64,000 bases of DNA from JAYTQG01 sp043746815 (GCA_043746815.1 JAYTQG010000226.1:3368-67367); one strand, 5' to 3'; counted from the first letter of the stretch, positions 15,521 through 24,086 are shown. Notes: generated by a model not told the origin, from the letters alone. Program-made: numbers and translations.

Positions 15521-16678
15521 CTAGCCCGCGGCGTGTGTCGCTGATCCCGCTCGGCGTTCCAGTTCGGCGCGGATGAACGCGTCCAGGTCCCCATCCATGA
15601 CCGCTTGGACGTTGCCGGTCTCGTGTTGGGTACGCAGATCCTTCACCAGCGAGTACGGATGAACGACGTACGAGCGAATCTGGCTGCCAAAGCCGATGGT
15701 CATGCTCTCCCCACGGGCCTTCGCGGCGACTTCCTCGCGGCGCTCAAGCTCCATCGCAACCATGCGAGAGCGCAAGAGCGCCATGGCGGTCGCCCGGTTT
15801 TGCATCTGCGAGCGCTCGTTTTGGCACTGAACCACGATCTTCGTCGGCAGGTGAGTAATCCGTACCGCGGAGTCGGTCTTGTTGACGTGCTGGCCACCCG
15901 CGCCGCTGGCCCGGTAGGTGTCGATCTTGAGGTCTTTGTCGTCGATCGTCACGTCGACATCGTCGCTGACCAGCGGGCTGACCTCGACGGCCGCAAACGA
16001 TGTCTGACGCCGGTGGGCGGAGTCAAACGGGGAGAGGCGGACGAGGCGGTGGACGCCACGCTCGGCCGCCATCAGTCCGAACGCGTTTTGACCACGGATT
16101 GTGAACGTAGTGGATTTGATCCCAGCCTCCGTTCCGTCCTGCCGGTCGTTGACCTCGGATTGAAAGCCTCGGCGCTCGGCCCAACGCAGGTACATCCGCA
16201 GCAGCATCTCGGCCCAGTCCTGGGCGTCGGTGCCCCCCTCGCCGGAGTTGATCGAAACGACCGCTGGTCCGCCGTCGTGCGTGCCGGTGAACAGCCGTGC
16301 CTCTTCCAGGCGGACGATGCGGTCGTCCAGGGTTCCAACAGCCGCTGAGATCTCGGCCACAAAGCCATCCTCAAGCGTCCCCGCCTGCTGCTCCTCACGG
16401 CCCATTGCGATCAGCTCGACGAGGTCGTCGGTATCGCTGGAGAGCGAGCGGTAGTCGTCCAGCCGACGCTGCCAGCTGGAGTGCTCGGCATTCACCTGGG
16501 TAGCCTTATCCGGCTCATCCCAGAATCCCGGTGCGCCCATCTGATCCGTTAGTTCCGTAAGGCGTGCCTCAATGCGGTCAGGGTTGAGGTAGACGCCCAT
16601 CGCTGCGACCCGCCCGACAAGGCGCGTGCCGTGCTGGGCGAACTCGTCAAGCGTCGGTCCCTTGTCGCTGGTGCTCAA
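15521..16678 (-). CDS. prfB: Peptide chain release factor 2
   Basis: Recognises UAA and UGA and triggers peptide release on the ribosome. The 385-residue product has the stop-codon tripeptide SPF at 216-218 and the catalytic GGQ at 261-263 (ASGAGGQHVNK). The N-terminal region is continuous; the usual programmed frameshift site near codon 25 (CTT TGA) is absent, since the equivalent segment reads MGVYLNPDRIEARL without interruption. The start is TTG at 16678: AGAGGAG six bases upstream is the best ribosome site in the neighbourhood. The first 32 bp overlap the end of the upstream AraC gene, so the two are probably cotranscribed. Confidence 0.96.
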   Translation of the reverse strand: MSTSDKGPTLDEFAQHGTRLVGRVAAMGVYLNPDRIEARLTELTDQMGAPGFWDEPDKATQVNAEHSSWQRRLDDYRSLSSDTDDLVELIAMGREEQQAGTLEDGFVAEISAAVGTLDDRIVRLEEARLFTGTHDGGPAVVSINSGEGGTDAQDWAEMLLRMYLRWAERRGFQSEVNDRQDGTEAGIKSTTFTIRGQNAFGLMAAERGVHRLVRLSPFDSAHRRQTSFAAVEVSPLVSDDVDVTIDDKDLKIDTYRASGAGGQHVNKTDSAVRITHLPTKIVVQCQNERSQMQNRATAMALLRSRMVAMELERREEVAAKARGESMTIGFGSQIRSYVVHPYSLVKDLRTQHETGNVQAVMDGDLDAFIRAELERRAGSATHAAG

Positions 16679-17144
16679 CTACTTCTCCTCTGTATGCCTC
16701 GGCTGCGGGCGAGGATAACGGTTCGGCGACCGGTCCTCTCGCCATCGCGGACGATGGGCGGCCCCAGGCACGAACGACGCAGCTGGGGATCATGGCTCGA
16801 CTTGCGGCGGGCGGGTAGGCGGCGCGGTACGCGGTTGGGGTCATGCCGTAGGTGCGCCGGAAGGCGGTCGTAAAGGATCCAACACTTTGCAGTCCGACGT
16901 TCAGGCAGACCTCCGCAACACTCCATTCGGTCCCGCGCAGGAGGGCGGTGGCACGTTCCATTCTCCGGGTCAGGAGGTACTGGTGGGGCGGCTCGCCGAA
17001 TGCCCTGCGGAACTCGCGGCTGAAGTGCGCCGTTGACAGGCGCGCCGCGCGTGCCATCGCTGGGACGTCAAGCGGCTCGCGGTAGCGGGCGTCGATCAGG
17101 TCGCGGGCGCGAAGCAGGTGGCGAACGGGAGGAACAGGAGTCAT
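16647..17144 (-). CDS. AraC-family transcriptional regulator
   Basis: A 165-residue regulator consisting of two helix-turn-helix motifs (residues about 8-105: ARDLIDARYREPLDVPAMARAA, then RGTEWSVAEVCLNVGLQSVGSF, then FRRTYGMTPTAYR) and a short C-terminal tail, with no separate ligand-binding domain. The ATG at 17144 is preferred over an in-frame ATG at 17195, which would sit inside a hairpin. Small AraC proteins of this type are commonly found next to a glyoxalase-like gene, as here (VOC gene at 17292-17702), which they probably control. Confidence 0.85.
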   Translation of the reverse strand: MTPVPPVRHLLRARDLIDARYREPLDVPAMARAARLSTAHFSREFRRAFGEPPHQYLLTRRMERATALLRGTEWSVAEVCLNVGLQSVGSFTTAFRRTYGMTPTAYRAAYPPAASRAMIPSCVVRAWGRPSSAMARGPVAEPLSSPAAEAYRGEVVEHQRQGTDA

Positions 17145-17150
17145 GTGGCG

Positions 17151-17196
17151 GATGATGGCTGGGGCCTGCCCAACTGCGCAAGCCCCCGCCATCATC
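17151..17196. terminator. Large inverted repeat between the VOC and AraC genes
   Basis: Arms GATGATGGCTGGGGC (17151-17165) and GCCCCCGCCATCATC (17182-17196) pair over 15 positions with one G-U, around a 16-base loop. There is no T-run on the minus-strand side, so it could be a terminator or attenuator for the VOC transcript, or an mRNA element controlling the AraC start 7 bp below. Confidence 0.55.
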
Positions 17197-17291
17197 AGAC
17201 TCCATCTCGTGCAGTTCTATCCGGGCTCCGGCTCGGTTGCCGACGGCTCAGGAGGACGGACCCTGGCGGGGCTGATGCCGAGACACATCGG

Positions 17292-17702
17292 TCAGCTGCG
17301 CTGTGCGACGCGGATCTGGTTACCGGACGGGTCGCGGAAGGCGCAGTCGATTCCGTACGGCATCTGCGTGGGCTCCTGCTGGAACTCGACGCCCCGCGCC
17401 TTCAGGGTCTCGTAGAGCCCCTGCAAGTCGTCGGTCTCGAAGAACACGGGGCTGACGACGCCCTTTGCGACGAGGTCCGCCAGCTTGTCTGCCGTATCCT
17501 GATCAAACTCGTGCGGCCCCATCAGCTTCATCAGGACAAGGAGGACGTCGGATTGGCCGGGGTAGCCCACGGACAGCCATCGAAAGTTGCCCATCTCGGC
17601 CATCGTGACGTCCTCACGGACCTCGAATCCGACCTTCTCGGTGTAGAAGGCGAGTGCCTCGTCTTGATCGTGGACCCAAACGGTTGCGTGGGTCAGCTTC
17701 AT
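17292..17702 (-). CDS. VOC-superfamily (glyoxalase/bleomycin-resistance-like) protein
   Basis: A 136-residue protein with two beta-alpha-beta-beta-beta modules: MKLTHATVWVHDQDEALAFY at the start, and a second module with VFFETDDLQGLYETLKARG and FRDPSGNQIRV at the end. Members bind metal and act as glyoxalases, dioxygenases or drug-sequestering proteins; the function here is unknown. The ATG at 17702 has AGAGGAG nine bases upstream and is preferred over an in-frame start 33 bp earlier. Likely partner and target of the neighbouring AraC regulator. Confidence 0.85.
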   Translation of the reverse strand: MKLTHATVWVHDQDEALAFYTEKVGFEVREDVTMAEMGNFRWLSVGYPGQSDVLLVLMKLMGPHEFDQDTADKLADLVAKGVVSPVFFETDDLQGLYETLKARGVEFQQEPTQMPYGIDCAFRDPSGNQIRVAQRS

Positions 17703-17726
17703 TGCGGTCGTCTCCTCTGGTTTGAA

Positions 17727-17743
17727 TGACTTCAAGTCACGCT
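17727..17743 (-). promoter_or_regulatory. Operator-like palindrome and -10 of the VOC gene
   Basis: TGACTTCAAGTCA (17727-17739) is a 13-base palindrome with 6-bp arms. It overlaps the start-proximal edge of a minus-strand -10 hexamer TAGCGT (17738-17743). A repressor bound here would block initiation. The neighbouring AraC protein is a candidate ligand, by inference. Confidence 0.5.
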
Positions 17744-17872
17744 ACCCCGCGCGCCGAGAATCGTCTTCTCCAAACGTGCTGGATCGGCGAGCACCAACGT
17801 CCGGGTAGACGTGTGGAGCCCAGCCGCCCGCGACCCATGCAGGGAGGGTCGCCAGTGTCATCCGGCGGTGAA

Positions 17873-20533
17873 TCAGACCTCGCGGGGCGTTGCTCCAGGG
17901 GCGCCGTGGCATTTCTTGAACTTCTCACCCGAGCCGCAGGGGCATGGGTCATTTCGCCCGACGCGGTCCCACTCACCGGTAACCCGCTGCTCGACGGCGG
18001 GGGCTACGTCGGCGACACTCGCGGCGGATTCGTCCAAGGCGAGGATTTTTTCCTGGTCCTCGGTGGCAAACGCCGCGCCCTCGTCGTCCACGTCGGCGTA
18101 GGCCGACAGACCCTGGCTGGGCTCGTCGGCGTAGGTGTAGTTCACGCCGTCCAGCTGCGGAGCCTCGGGCTCTGGGACTGCCTCCAGCTCGAAGTGGAAC
18201 ATGAAGCGGACAAAGTCCTGTTTCACGCCGCCCATCAGCTCGTCGAACATGCCGTGGCCCTCGATCCGGTATTCGGACAGGGGGTCCTTCTGGGCCAGCC
18301 CGCGCAGGTGGATTCCCTCGCGCAGGTAGTCCATGTTCAGCAGGTGCTCGCGCCAGTGGACATCCACGGTCTGCAGCAGCGCCCAGCGCTCGACGTCACG
18401 CATCAACTCGCTGCCATGCTCGGCTTCGCTCTTGTCATAGAGCGCCATCGCGTCATCTTCGATCAGATCCAGGAAGTCTTCCCGGCTGATCGTGTTTCGT
18501 TCGATGTCGGCGAGGCGGACCGTGATGGGGTAGATGGTCCCAAGCTGGGCGAACAGTGCCTCCCAGTCCCAATCGGCTGGCGGATCGTCCTCGGGTCCAG
18601 CGGCCGAGTCGACCGTCTCCACCAGGGTCTCCGCGATCCAGTCGCGGGCGCGGTCCGAGAAGTCCTCACCCTCGAGCACACGGCGGCGCTCGGCGTAGAT
18701 GACCTCTCGCTGCTTGTTCAGGACGTCGTCGTACTCCAAGACGCGCTTGCGGATATTGAAGTTCTGCTCCTCGACCTTCTTCTGGGCCCCCTCGACGGTC
18801 TTCGTCAGGATTTTGGCCTCCAGCGGCATGTCGTCGCCCTGGCCGAAGCGATCAAGGACGCGGTACATCCGGTCGCCGGAGAAAATTCGGATCAGGTCAT
18901 CCTCAGCGGAGAGGTAGAACTTCGAGCGGCCGGGGTCACCCTGGCGACCAGAACGCCCCCGCAACTGATTGTCGATCCGGCGGCTCTCGTGGCGCTCAGT
19001 ACCGACCACGTAGAGACCACCTAGCTCGGGAATTCCCTCGCCGAGTTTGATGTCGACACCACGTCCGGCCATGTTCGTTGCAATGGTGACCGCTCCGCGC
19101 TGGCCCGCGTCCTTAATGATTTCGGCCTCACGCTCGTGCTGCTTGGCGTTCAAGACATTGTGAGTGATTCCACGCTCCACGAGCAGACCCGCGAGCATCT
19201 CGGATGTCTCGACCGAGGCGGTTCCGACAAGAACCGGCTGGCCGCGCTCGTGCGCAGCGGAAATGTCGTCGATGACGGCGTTGAACTTGCCGATCTTGGT
19301 CTTGAAGATGACGTCGTTGTCGTCGGCGCGAACCATCGGACGGTTGGTTGGGACGGAGACGACCTCCATCTTGTAGATCTTCGAGAACTCATTTGCCTCG
19401 GTGGAGGCGGTACCCGTCATGCCGGAGATCTTTCCGTACATGCGGAAGTAGTTCTGCAGGGTGACCGTCGCGAGGGTCTGGTTCTCCTCGCGGATCTGGA
19501 CGCCCTCCTTGGCCTCGATGGCCTGGTGGAGTCCCTCGGAGTAGCGGCGCCCTTCAAGGGTGCGGCCGGTGAACTCGTCGATGATCAGCACCTCGCCGTC
19601 ACGGACGAGGTACTCCTTGTCGATCTTGAAGAGTGCGCGTGCCTTCAACGCCTGAATCAGGTGATTGACCAGCTGACCGTTGACATCCAGGTAGAGGTTG
19701 TCCACGCCAAGGGCCGTCTCCACCTTGTGGACGCCAGACTCGGTGGGGGCGACGGTGCGCTGCTTTTCGTCCACCTCGTAGTCGGTTCCCTTACGGAAGG
19801 TCGCGACGATCCGGGCGAGGCTGTAGTACGTGTCAGTGGCGGCCTCTGGCACACCGGAGATGATCAGCGGCGTGCGGGCTTCATCGATCAGGATTGAGTC
19901 GGCTTCGTCCACAATGACGAACTCATGGCTGCGTTGGACGCAGTCCTCAAGTCGAACCGCCATGTTGTCGCGCAGGTAGTCAAAGCCAAACTCGGAGTTG
20001 GTGCCGAAGGTAACGTCGCACCGGTAGGCGGCGCGGCGTTCCTCCTCGGGCATGTTGGCCTCAATGATCCCAACACTGACCCCGAGGGCGTCGTAGATCG
20101 GCATCATCCACTCGGCGTCGCGTCGGGCGAGGTAGTCGTTCACCGTCACCATGTGAACACCCTTGTCAGCGATGGCGTTCAAGTAGACGGCGAGCACAGC
20201 TGTCAGGGTCTTGCCCTCACCCGTCTTCATCTCGGCGACCGCACCCTCGTGCAGCACCATGCCGCCGACCAGCTGAACGTCGTAGTGGCGCATGCTCATG
20301 GTGCGCTTGCCAGCCTCCCGGCAGGCGGCGAAGGCCTGATCCAGGACATCGTCCAGGGTTGCGCCCTCAGCGACCCGACCGCGGAGTTCCGCGGTCGTCG
20401 CGCGCAGCTCATCATCGGAGAGTTCCGACATTGACGGTTCCAACGCACCGATGCGCTCGGCGCGTTGGACCCGTTGTTTCATCACACGGCTTTCGCCAAA
20501 TCGAAGTACGCGATTAAGGAGGTCAGTGCTCAT
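17873..20533 (-). CDS. secA: Preprotein translocase ATPase SecA
   Basis: Cytoplasmic motor that drives unfolded precursors through SecYEG. The 886-residue product has the N-terminal segment LLNRVLRFGESR, Walker A GEGKT (near residue 105), the VDEADSILIDEARTPL motif, MTGTAS, and QLRGRSGRQGDPG in the second motor domain. The C-terminus ends with the zinc-binding CPCGSGEKFKKCHG for SecB/ribosome contact. The ATG at 20533 is used. It follows hpf at 93 bp on the same strand, with no terminator evident between them. A 432-codon open frame on the opposite strand (17726-19024) is a composition shadow. Confidence 0.98.
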   Translation of the reverse strand: MSTDLLNRVLRFGESRVMKQRVQRAERIGALEPSMSELSDDELRATTAELRGRVAEGATLDDVLDQAFAACREAGKRTMSMRHYDVQLVGGMVLHEGAVAEMKTGEGKTLTAVLAVYLNAIADKGVHMVTVNDYLARRDAEWMMPIYDALGVSVGIIEANMPEEERRAAYRCDVTFGTNSEFGFDYLRDNMAVRLEDCVQRSHEFVIVDEADSILIDEARTPLIISGVPEAATDTYYSLARIVATFRKGTDYEVDEKQRTVAPTESGVHKVETALGVDNLYLDVNGQLVNHLIQALKARALFKIDKEYLVRDGEVLIIDEFTGRTLEGRRYSEGLHQAIEAKEGVQIREENQTLATVTLQNYFRMYGKISGMTGTASTEANEFSKIYKMEVVSVPTNRPMVRADDNDVIFKTKIGKFNAVIDDISAAHERGQPVLVGTASVETSEMLAGLLVERGITHNVLNAKQHEREAEIIKDAGQRGAVTIATNMAGRGVDIKLGEGIPELGGLYVVGTERHESRRIDNQLRGRSGRQGDPGRSKFYLSAEDDLIRIFSGDRMYRVLDRFGQGDDMPLEAKILTKTVEGAQKKVEEQNFNIRKRVLEYDDVLNKQREVIYAERRRVLEGEDFSDRARDWIAETLVETVDSAAGPEDDPPADWDWEALFAQLGTIYPITVRLADIERNTISREDFLDLIEDDAMALYDKSEAEHGSELMRDVERWALLQTVDVHWREHLLNMDYLREGIHLRGLAQKDPLSEYRIEGHGMFDELMGGVKQDFVRFMFHFELEAVPEPEAPQLDGVNYTYADEPSQGLSAYADVDDEGAAFATEDQEKILALDESAASVADVAPAVEQRVTGEWDRVGRNDPCPCGSGEKFKKCHGAPGATPREV

Positions 20534-20626
20534 TGGTGCGGATGTCCCAGGAGGTATGGACGAAGTAGCGATCGTAGCAATCGGGGTTCCTTCGGCCGGG
20601 ACATGGCAACAGTTGAGCCTCGTGCC

Positions 20627-21187
20627 CTACTCCTCCGGGGCGATCAGACCGAAGTGCCCGTCGTCACGTCGGTAGAGGACGCTGACCATGTCGGTGTTGC
20701 GGTCTCGGAAGACGAAGAAGTCATGCGAGATCAACTCCAGCTGCAACATCGCGTCGTCGAGACCCATGGGCTTCATCTCGAAGCGCTTGCGCTTCACGAG
20801 CTTGCCGATCTCTGGCTCCGCGGGCGTGGCAGTGGGCTCTGCGCCCTTCAGCGCGACACCGTTCTTGCCGTGCTCGCGATGGTCGCGACGTCGTTCTCGG
20901 AACTTGGCGGCCTGACGCTCGAGCTTGCCCACGACGTGGTCGATCGCGAGGTACATGTCGTCCGCGCCGTCGCGCGCGCGGAGGACGGACCCTTTGGAAC
21001 GGACCGTTGCCTCTGCGACCTGGCGGTGCGGGTTGTCGCGATGGTGGTCGACGAAGAGCTCCACCTCGACATGTGTTGCGGTGTCCCACGGAGAGATTAG
21101 GCGGTCAAGCTTGCCGATCTTCTTTTCGACGTGGGATTTGAGCGCGTCGGTGAGGGGAAGGTTCTTACCCCGGACCTGTAGCTGCAT
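20627..21187 (-). CDS. hpf: Ribosome hibernation promoting factor, long form
   Basis: Binds the 30S decoding region and dimerises 70S ribosomes into inactive 100S particles in stationary phase. The 186-residue product has the N-terminal S30AE domain (MQLQVRGKNLPLTDALKSHV) and the C-terminal dimerisation domain (KRKRFEMKPMGLDDAMLQLE, then FFVFRDRNTDMVSVLYRR), so it is the long type. GGAGG five bases before the ATG at 21187 decides the start against an upstream ATG at 21226. Between the domains lies a charged linker of about 40 residues. Confidence 0.95.
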   Translation of the reverse strand: MQLQVRGKNLPLTDALKSHVEKKIGKLDRLISPWDTATHVEVELFVDHHRDNPHRQVAEATVRSKGSVLRARDGADDMYLAIDHVVGKLERQAAKFRERRRDHREHGKNGVALKGAEPTATPAEPEIGKLVKRKRFEMKPMGLDDAMLQLELISHDFFVFRDRNTDMVSVLYRRDDGHFGLIAPEE

Positions 21188-21229
21188 TTCGGCCTCCAAG
21201 CATTGTGGTGGACGAGCGCCTGACAAACG

Positions 21230-21931
21230 TCATCTCCTAATGTAGCTCGGCCAGACACGTGCGACCGTGATCGCCGAGACCCTTGTCGCGCCGGAACGCC
21301 GCAACGCCCGCCCGCATGCGGCCAGGGTGGCCCCGGTGGTATGGACATCGTCGACGATCACGAGGCGACCGGCGGGGATGACCGGGGCGGTTGCGAACGC
21401 CCCTGCCACCTGTCGCAGACGATCGGTCCGGGACGCTCCGCGTTGGGCGAGGGCTGGCCGGGTTCGCTCCAGTGCGTGTGCGACGGGAAGCTCCCAGAGT
21501 TGGCCGAGTGCAGTGGCGATGCGCTCTGCTTGATTGAACCCGCGCGTGCGGGCGCGACGGCGATCGAGGGGCACCGGGACCAGCACCGCCGTGTCCGGGC
21601 GAGCGACGTTTTGGACGACGAGCTCGGCAAGTACGCGCGCAAGCGGCGAGCGCCCGCGGTCTTTTAGTTCTGAGATGGCGTTTGCGACTGGTCCGTCGTA
21701 GGCGGCGGCATGGTCGGCAAACAGGATTGGTCGCCCGTGGCAGTCTCCGCACCGGTGCACTGCCTCCGGTGTCTCGACGATCTGACCACAGCCCCGGCAG
21801 ACCGGTTCGCGGCGCCACGAAATTTGAGCGAAGCAGGCCGCGCACAGGTCATCGCCCGGTAGGCCACAGCCGCCGCACGAACTCGGAAGGACGATCTCGC
21901 CGAGGCGCGTGAGAATTCTGGGTATTGCCAT
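21230..21931 (-). CDS. comF: ComF-family phosphoribosyltransferase-like protein
   Basis: A 233-residue protein with an N-terminal zinc-ribbon (CGGCG, CAAC, CRGCG and CGDC pairs within residues 19-65) and a C-terminal phosphoribosyltransferase fold with the PRPP loop VIVDDVHTTGATL near 190-203. In Bacillus and Haemophilus, ComF is needed for uptake of transforming DNA into the cytosol, but many non-competent bacteria also carry it. GAAAGG lies 8 bp before the ATG. It sits upstream of hpf and secA on the same strand. Confidence 0.9.
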   Translation of the reverse strand: MAIPRILTRLGEIVLPSSCGGCGLPGDDLCAACFAQISWRREPVCRGCGQIVETPEAVHRCGDCHGRPILFADHAAAYDGPVANAISELKDRGRSPLARVLAELVVQNVARPDTAVLVPVPLDRRRARTRGFNQAERIATALGQLWELPVAHALERTRPALAQRGASRTDRLRQVAGAFATAPVIPAGRLVIVDDVHTTGATLAACGRALRRSGATRVSAITVARVWPSYIRR

Positions 21932-22028
21932 CGCGCGAGCCTTTCAGCGAGTGGTGTGAACGCGGGCGGCCAAAACGTCACGCTCGTGCGCCAGATGGGC
22001 GACTCAGGGTTTTGCCGAAGGCTGCCGA

Positions 22029-22034
22029 TACCTT
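22029..22034 (+). promoter_or_regulatory. Candidate -10 hexamer TACCTT of the microprotein pair
   Basis: TACCTT is preceded by CGA and lies about 58 bp before the first microprotein start, leaving a leader of about 50 bases that contains a small CAAGG-ATG-CCTTG hairpin. A -35 box is not clear. Confidence 0.35.
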
Positions 22035-22091
22035 TGCTGAGGCAAGGATGCCTTGGCGGTTCGTCCGTGCAGCACAACAGGGAGGTTCGCG

Positions 22092-22199
22092 TTGAATCGT
22101 TTCATTTCACGGTCCCCTCGGGTTGCTCGCATGGTTCTCGGGATGGCGTCGCTTGTCGCGCTTATCGCGGGTTCCGGTGCTGGCTATAAGTGGTGGTAG
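22092..22199 (+). CDS. Tandem microprotein A, 35 residues
   Basis: Not matched to any family I know. TTG start with a perfectly placed GGAGG at 22081-22085 (6-base spacer). The peptide begins MNRFISRSPRVARMV, has a hydrophobic stretch LGMASLVALIAGSG and ends GAGYKWW. The basic N-terminus, single short hydrophobic core and aromatic/Lys C-terminus suggest a membrane-inserted or exported peptide. The next gene, 2 bp downstream, encodes a clear paralogue: 17 of 35 aligned positions are identical, including R3, S6, R7, P9, R10, R13, V15, L16 and the C-terminal GAG.KW. A strong terminator follows the second gene, so the two form their own transcript. Confidence 0.75.
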   Translation: MNRFISRSPRVARMVLGMASLVALIAGSGAGYKWW

Positions 22200-22201
22200 G
22201 C

Positions 22202-22312
22202 GTGCATCGCCTGCTGAGCCGCTTTCCCCGGATCGGTCGGATTGTCCTTTCGACGAGCACGTTGGTCAGTCTCGCGCTGGCTGCCGGTGCCGGTCAGAAG
22301 TGGACCAAGTAG
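22202..22312 (+). CDS. Tandem microprotein B, 36 residues, paralogue of A
   Basis: GTG start 2 bp after the stop of microprotein A; the end of A (GGTGGTAGG) may act as its ribosome site, so translation is probably coupled. The peptide begins MHRLLSRFPRIGRIV, has a hydrophobic core LSTSTLVSLALAA and ends GAGQKWTK. It keeps the same spacing of basic residues (R3, R7, R10, R13) and the terminal GAGxKW as A while the core has diverged, which implies selection on both ends. The two genes are in different reading frames, so they are not one broken gene. Confidence 0.75.
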   Translation: MHRLLSRFPRIGRIVLSTSTLVSLALAAGAGQKWTK

Positions 22313-22318
22313 CGCCTC

Positions 22319-22352
22319 GGTGATGCTTCCCTGAACGTTGGGGAGCATCACC
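22319..22352 (+). terminator. Intrinsic terminator of the microprotein transcript
   Basis: GGTGATGCTTCCC pairs with GGGGAGCATCACC around a loop of about 8 bases and is followed by GTTGTTTT. The stem has about 12 pairs. This closes the microprotein unit and also rules out the TTG at 22338 as the start of the next gene, since that codon lies inside the hairpin. Confidence 0.85.
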
Positions 22353-22394
22353 GTTGTTTTCTCGCACGCCGCGAACTTCTCCCGAAAGTCTCTC

Positions 22395-24086
22395 GTGTTC
22401 CTCCTCCTCGCTCTCGTCCCAGCGCTCCTCGCCGCCCGACTGCTCGGTGGCCAACTCTCCCGGGTCTTCGACTACCCGTGGCGGCACTCCTGGTTGATTT
22501 GGGCGTCGATGGCGGTCCAACTTCCACTGTTCTCACCCGTTGGCGAACAGCACCTCTCGCCTGGACAGGTCGCCATCCTCCATGTCGCGACCTACATCCC
22601 GACCCTGCTCTTCTTCGCGCTCAATCTGGGCTCGGGTCTCGCCCTGATGCTGACCGGAACGGTGCTGAACCTCATTCCGATCATCGCGAACGGCGGCCAT
22701 ATGCCCGTCGATCCGCGGGCCTGGAACTCGGCATTCCCCGGACGGCCTCTCGCCGACGGTGACGCGGCGAACACTGTCGTCACGGGCGTCCATCACCTGC
22801 AGTTTCTGGGGGACACGATGGCGATGCCCGATTGGTTTCTCTTCTCGAATGCCTTCAGCATTGGCGACCTCCTCCTGGCCGTTGGGCTGATGTACACCTT
22901 CTGTCGCCTCTCACTGGATGCGCCCCCAATTGGCCGCGCGCTGCTGGTGGATCTGACCCGGACGACGCGGGCGTTGGCCGCTGGTGGGACCTTCCGCGCG
23001 ACGTATTGGGCCACATTTGGTGACTGGATGATCATCGCGTGCGCCGCCGGTTGGGCCGCCGTCGCTGGCGGTGCCCGACTGGTCGCCGTTCTACTTGCAG
23101 CTCGGTTGATTCCCGGAATGCTTGCCGCGACGCGCCGGACTCCCTCCCTGTGGACTCGCATCGCTCCGCTTGCCGCGGGGGGGGCCGCGATCGCGCTCGC
23201 TGTCAGTGTGGCGAACGGTTGGACGATCGCCGTTGGCGTCTCAGCGGTTGCGCTCGGCGCAGCACGGGGTGCAAGTTCTGGCACACGTGAGGTTGGCCGG
23301 GTTTCGCGCGATGATCTGGACCGCGCCTTGCTCGCCGCGAGTCTCGCCAGCCGCCTTGCGATGGCGACCGGGCTCGGAGCAGGTGCGATCGCGACGATGT
23401 TCCTTGGGCCCGCCAGCGGACTGGCGGTGGCCGCCGCAATCCTCCTCGTATCCATTCCTGCCGCTGTGGCGAGTGCGAGTGGCGAGCGTCCGTCGGCCGA
23501 ATCACTCTGGGAGGTCGCTGGTCGGCATCATCGGGTGATGCTCCTTCTGTCGGCGTGTGCCGTCGGAGCAACCGCGATTGCGTCCTCGGCGCCAGCGATC
23601 GCGGAGCACGCAGTGGTCCTCGGCGGTGGTAGGGCGGTATTTGGCTGGTTGTTTGGTGCACTGGCGATTGGCCTGCTGTGCGGCCAGCTGGTCGTCTGGT
23701 CATTTGTTCAAACCGGTGGGAACGGCGGCCGTGCCATTGGCCTCGCCCTCAGCGGATTGGCAGTGGCCCTCGGACTTGCCGCCGGGGCAGACCTTGTGGC
23801 GACACTGGCCTGCGCGACGGGCGTCGCTGGACTTTCCCTCGGAGCGGCCGACGCTCTCTTGCGTCTTGAAATTGTTCGTACCGGCGAGCGTCGGATGTGG
23901 CAGGCCGCAGCGGCGGCGCTCGGTGCCGGAGCGATTGCCGGACTCGTCGCGGCAGCGCTTGCTCCAGATCAGGGCCAGATCCTCTGGATCGCCTGTGGCG
24001 CAGCCCTCGTCGTGAGCCTGCTGGTACTGCTCGTCGGAGCGCGGTCAAGCGTTCGTTCAAACGGGCCCGTGGCCTCCACCGCATGA
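22395..24086 (+). CDS. DUF5317 domain fused to an MFS-like membrane region
   Basis: A polytopic membrane protein of 563 residues from the GTG at 22395; the open frame reaches 22338, but that part is inside the upstream terminator. Residues about 1-180 look like DUF5317 (LLGGQLSRVFDYPWRHSW; the NGGHMPVD motif; FLGDTMAMPDWFLFSNAFSIGDLLL). Residues about 185-560 form some ten further hydrophobic segments with small-residue-rich helices resembling a worn major-facilitator half, without the usual MFS signature loops. Neither part has a known activity. The ATGA overlap with the HD-GYP gene shows coupled synthesis, so the two may work together in membrane signalling. The exact start is unsure. Confidence 0.7.
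   Translation: MFLLLALVPALLAARLLGGQLSRVFDYPWRHSWLIWASMAVQLPLFSPVGEQHLSPGQVAILHVATYIPTLLFFALNLGSGLALMLTGTVLNLIPIIANGGHMPVDPRAWNSAFPGRPLADGDAANTVVTGVHHLQFLGDTMAMPDWFLFSNAFSIGDLLLAVGLMYTFCRLSLDAPPIGRALLVDLTRTTRALAAGGTFRATYWATFGDWMIIACAAGWAAVAGGARLVAVLLAARLIPGMLAATRRTPSLWTRIAPLAAGGAAIALAVSVANGWTIAVGVSAVALGAARGASSGTREVGRVSRDDLDRALLAASLASRLAMATGLGAGAIATMFLGPASGLAVAAAILLVSIPAAVASASGERPSAESLWEVAGRHHRVMLLLSACAVGATAIASSAPAIAEHAVVLGGGRAVFGWLFGALAIGLLCGQLVVWSFVQTGGNGGRAIGLALSGLAVALGLAAGADLVATLACATGVAGLSLGAADALLRLEIVRTGERRMWQAAAAALGAGAIAGLVAAALAPDQGQILWIACGAALVVSLLVLLVGARSSVRSNGPVASTA

Noticed and set aside
16500..16678. Programmed frameshift in prfB
   Set aside because: The reading frame is continuous through the position where CTT TGA is usually found, so no frameshift is needed.
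17726..19024. A 432-codon open frame on the plus strand
   Set aside because: It lies antisense to secA, has no family resemblance and no ribosome site. High GC produces such mirror frames opposite strongly biased genes.
22338..22394. Upstream TTG start for the DUF5317 fusion
   Set aside because: The codon lies inside the terminator hairpin of the microprotein unit.
22793..23455. A 220-codon minus-strand frame
   Set aside because: Low-complexity Ala/Arg/Ser translation opposite the DUF5317 fusion; no domain.
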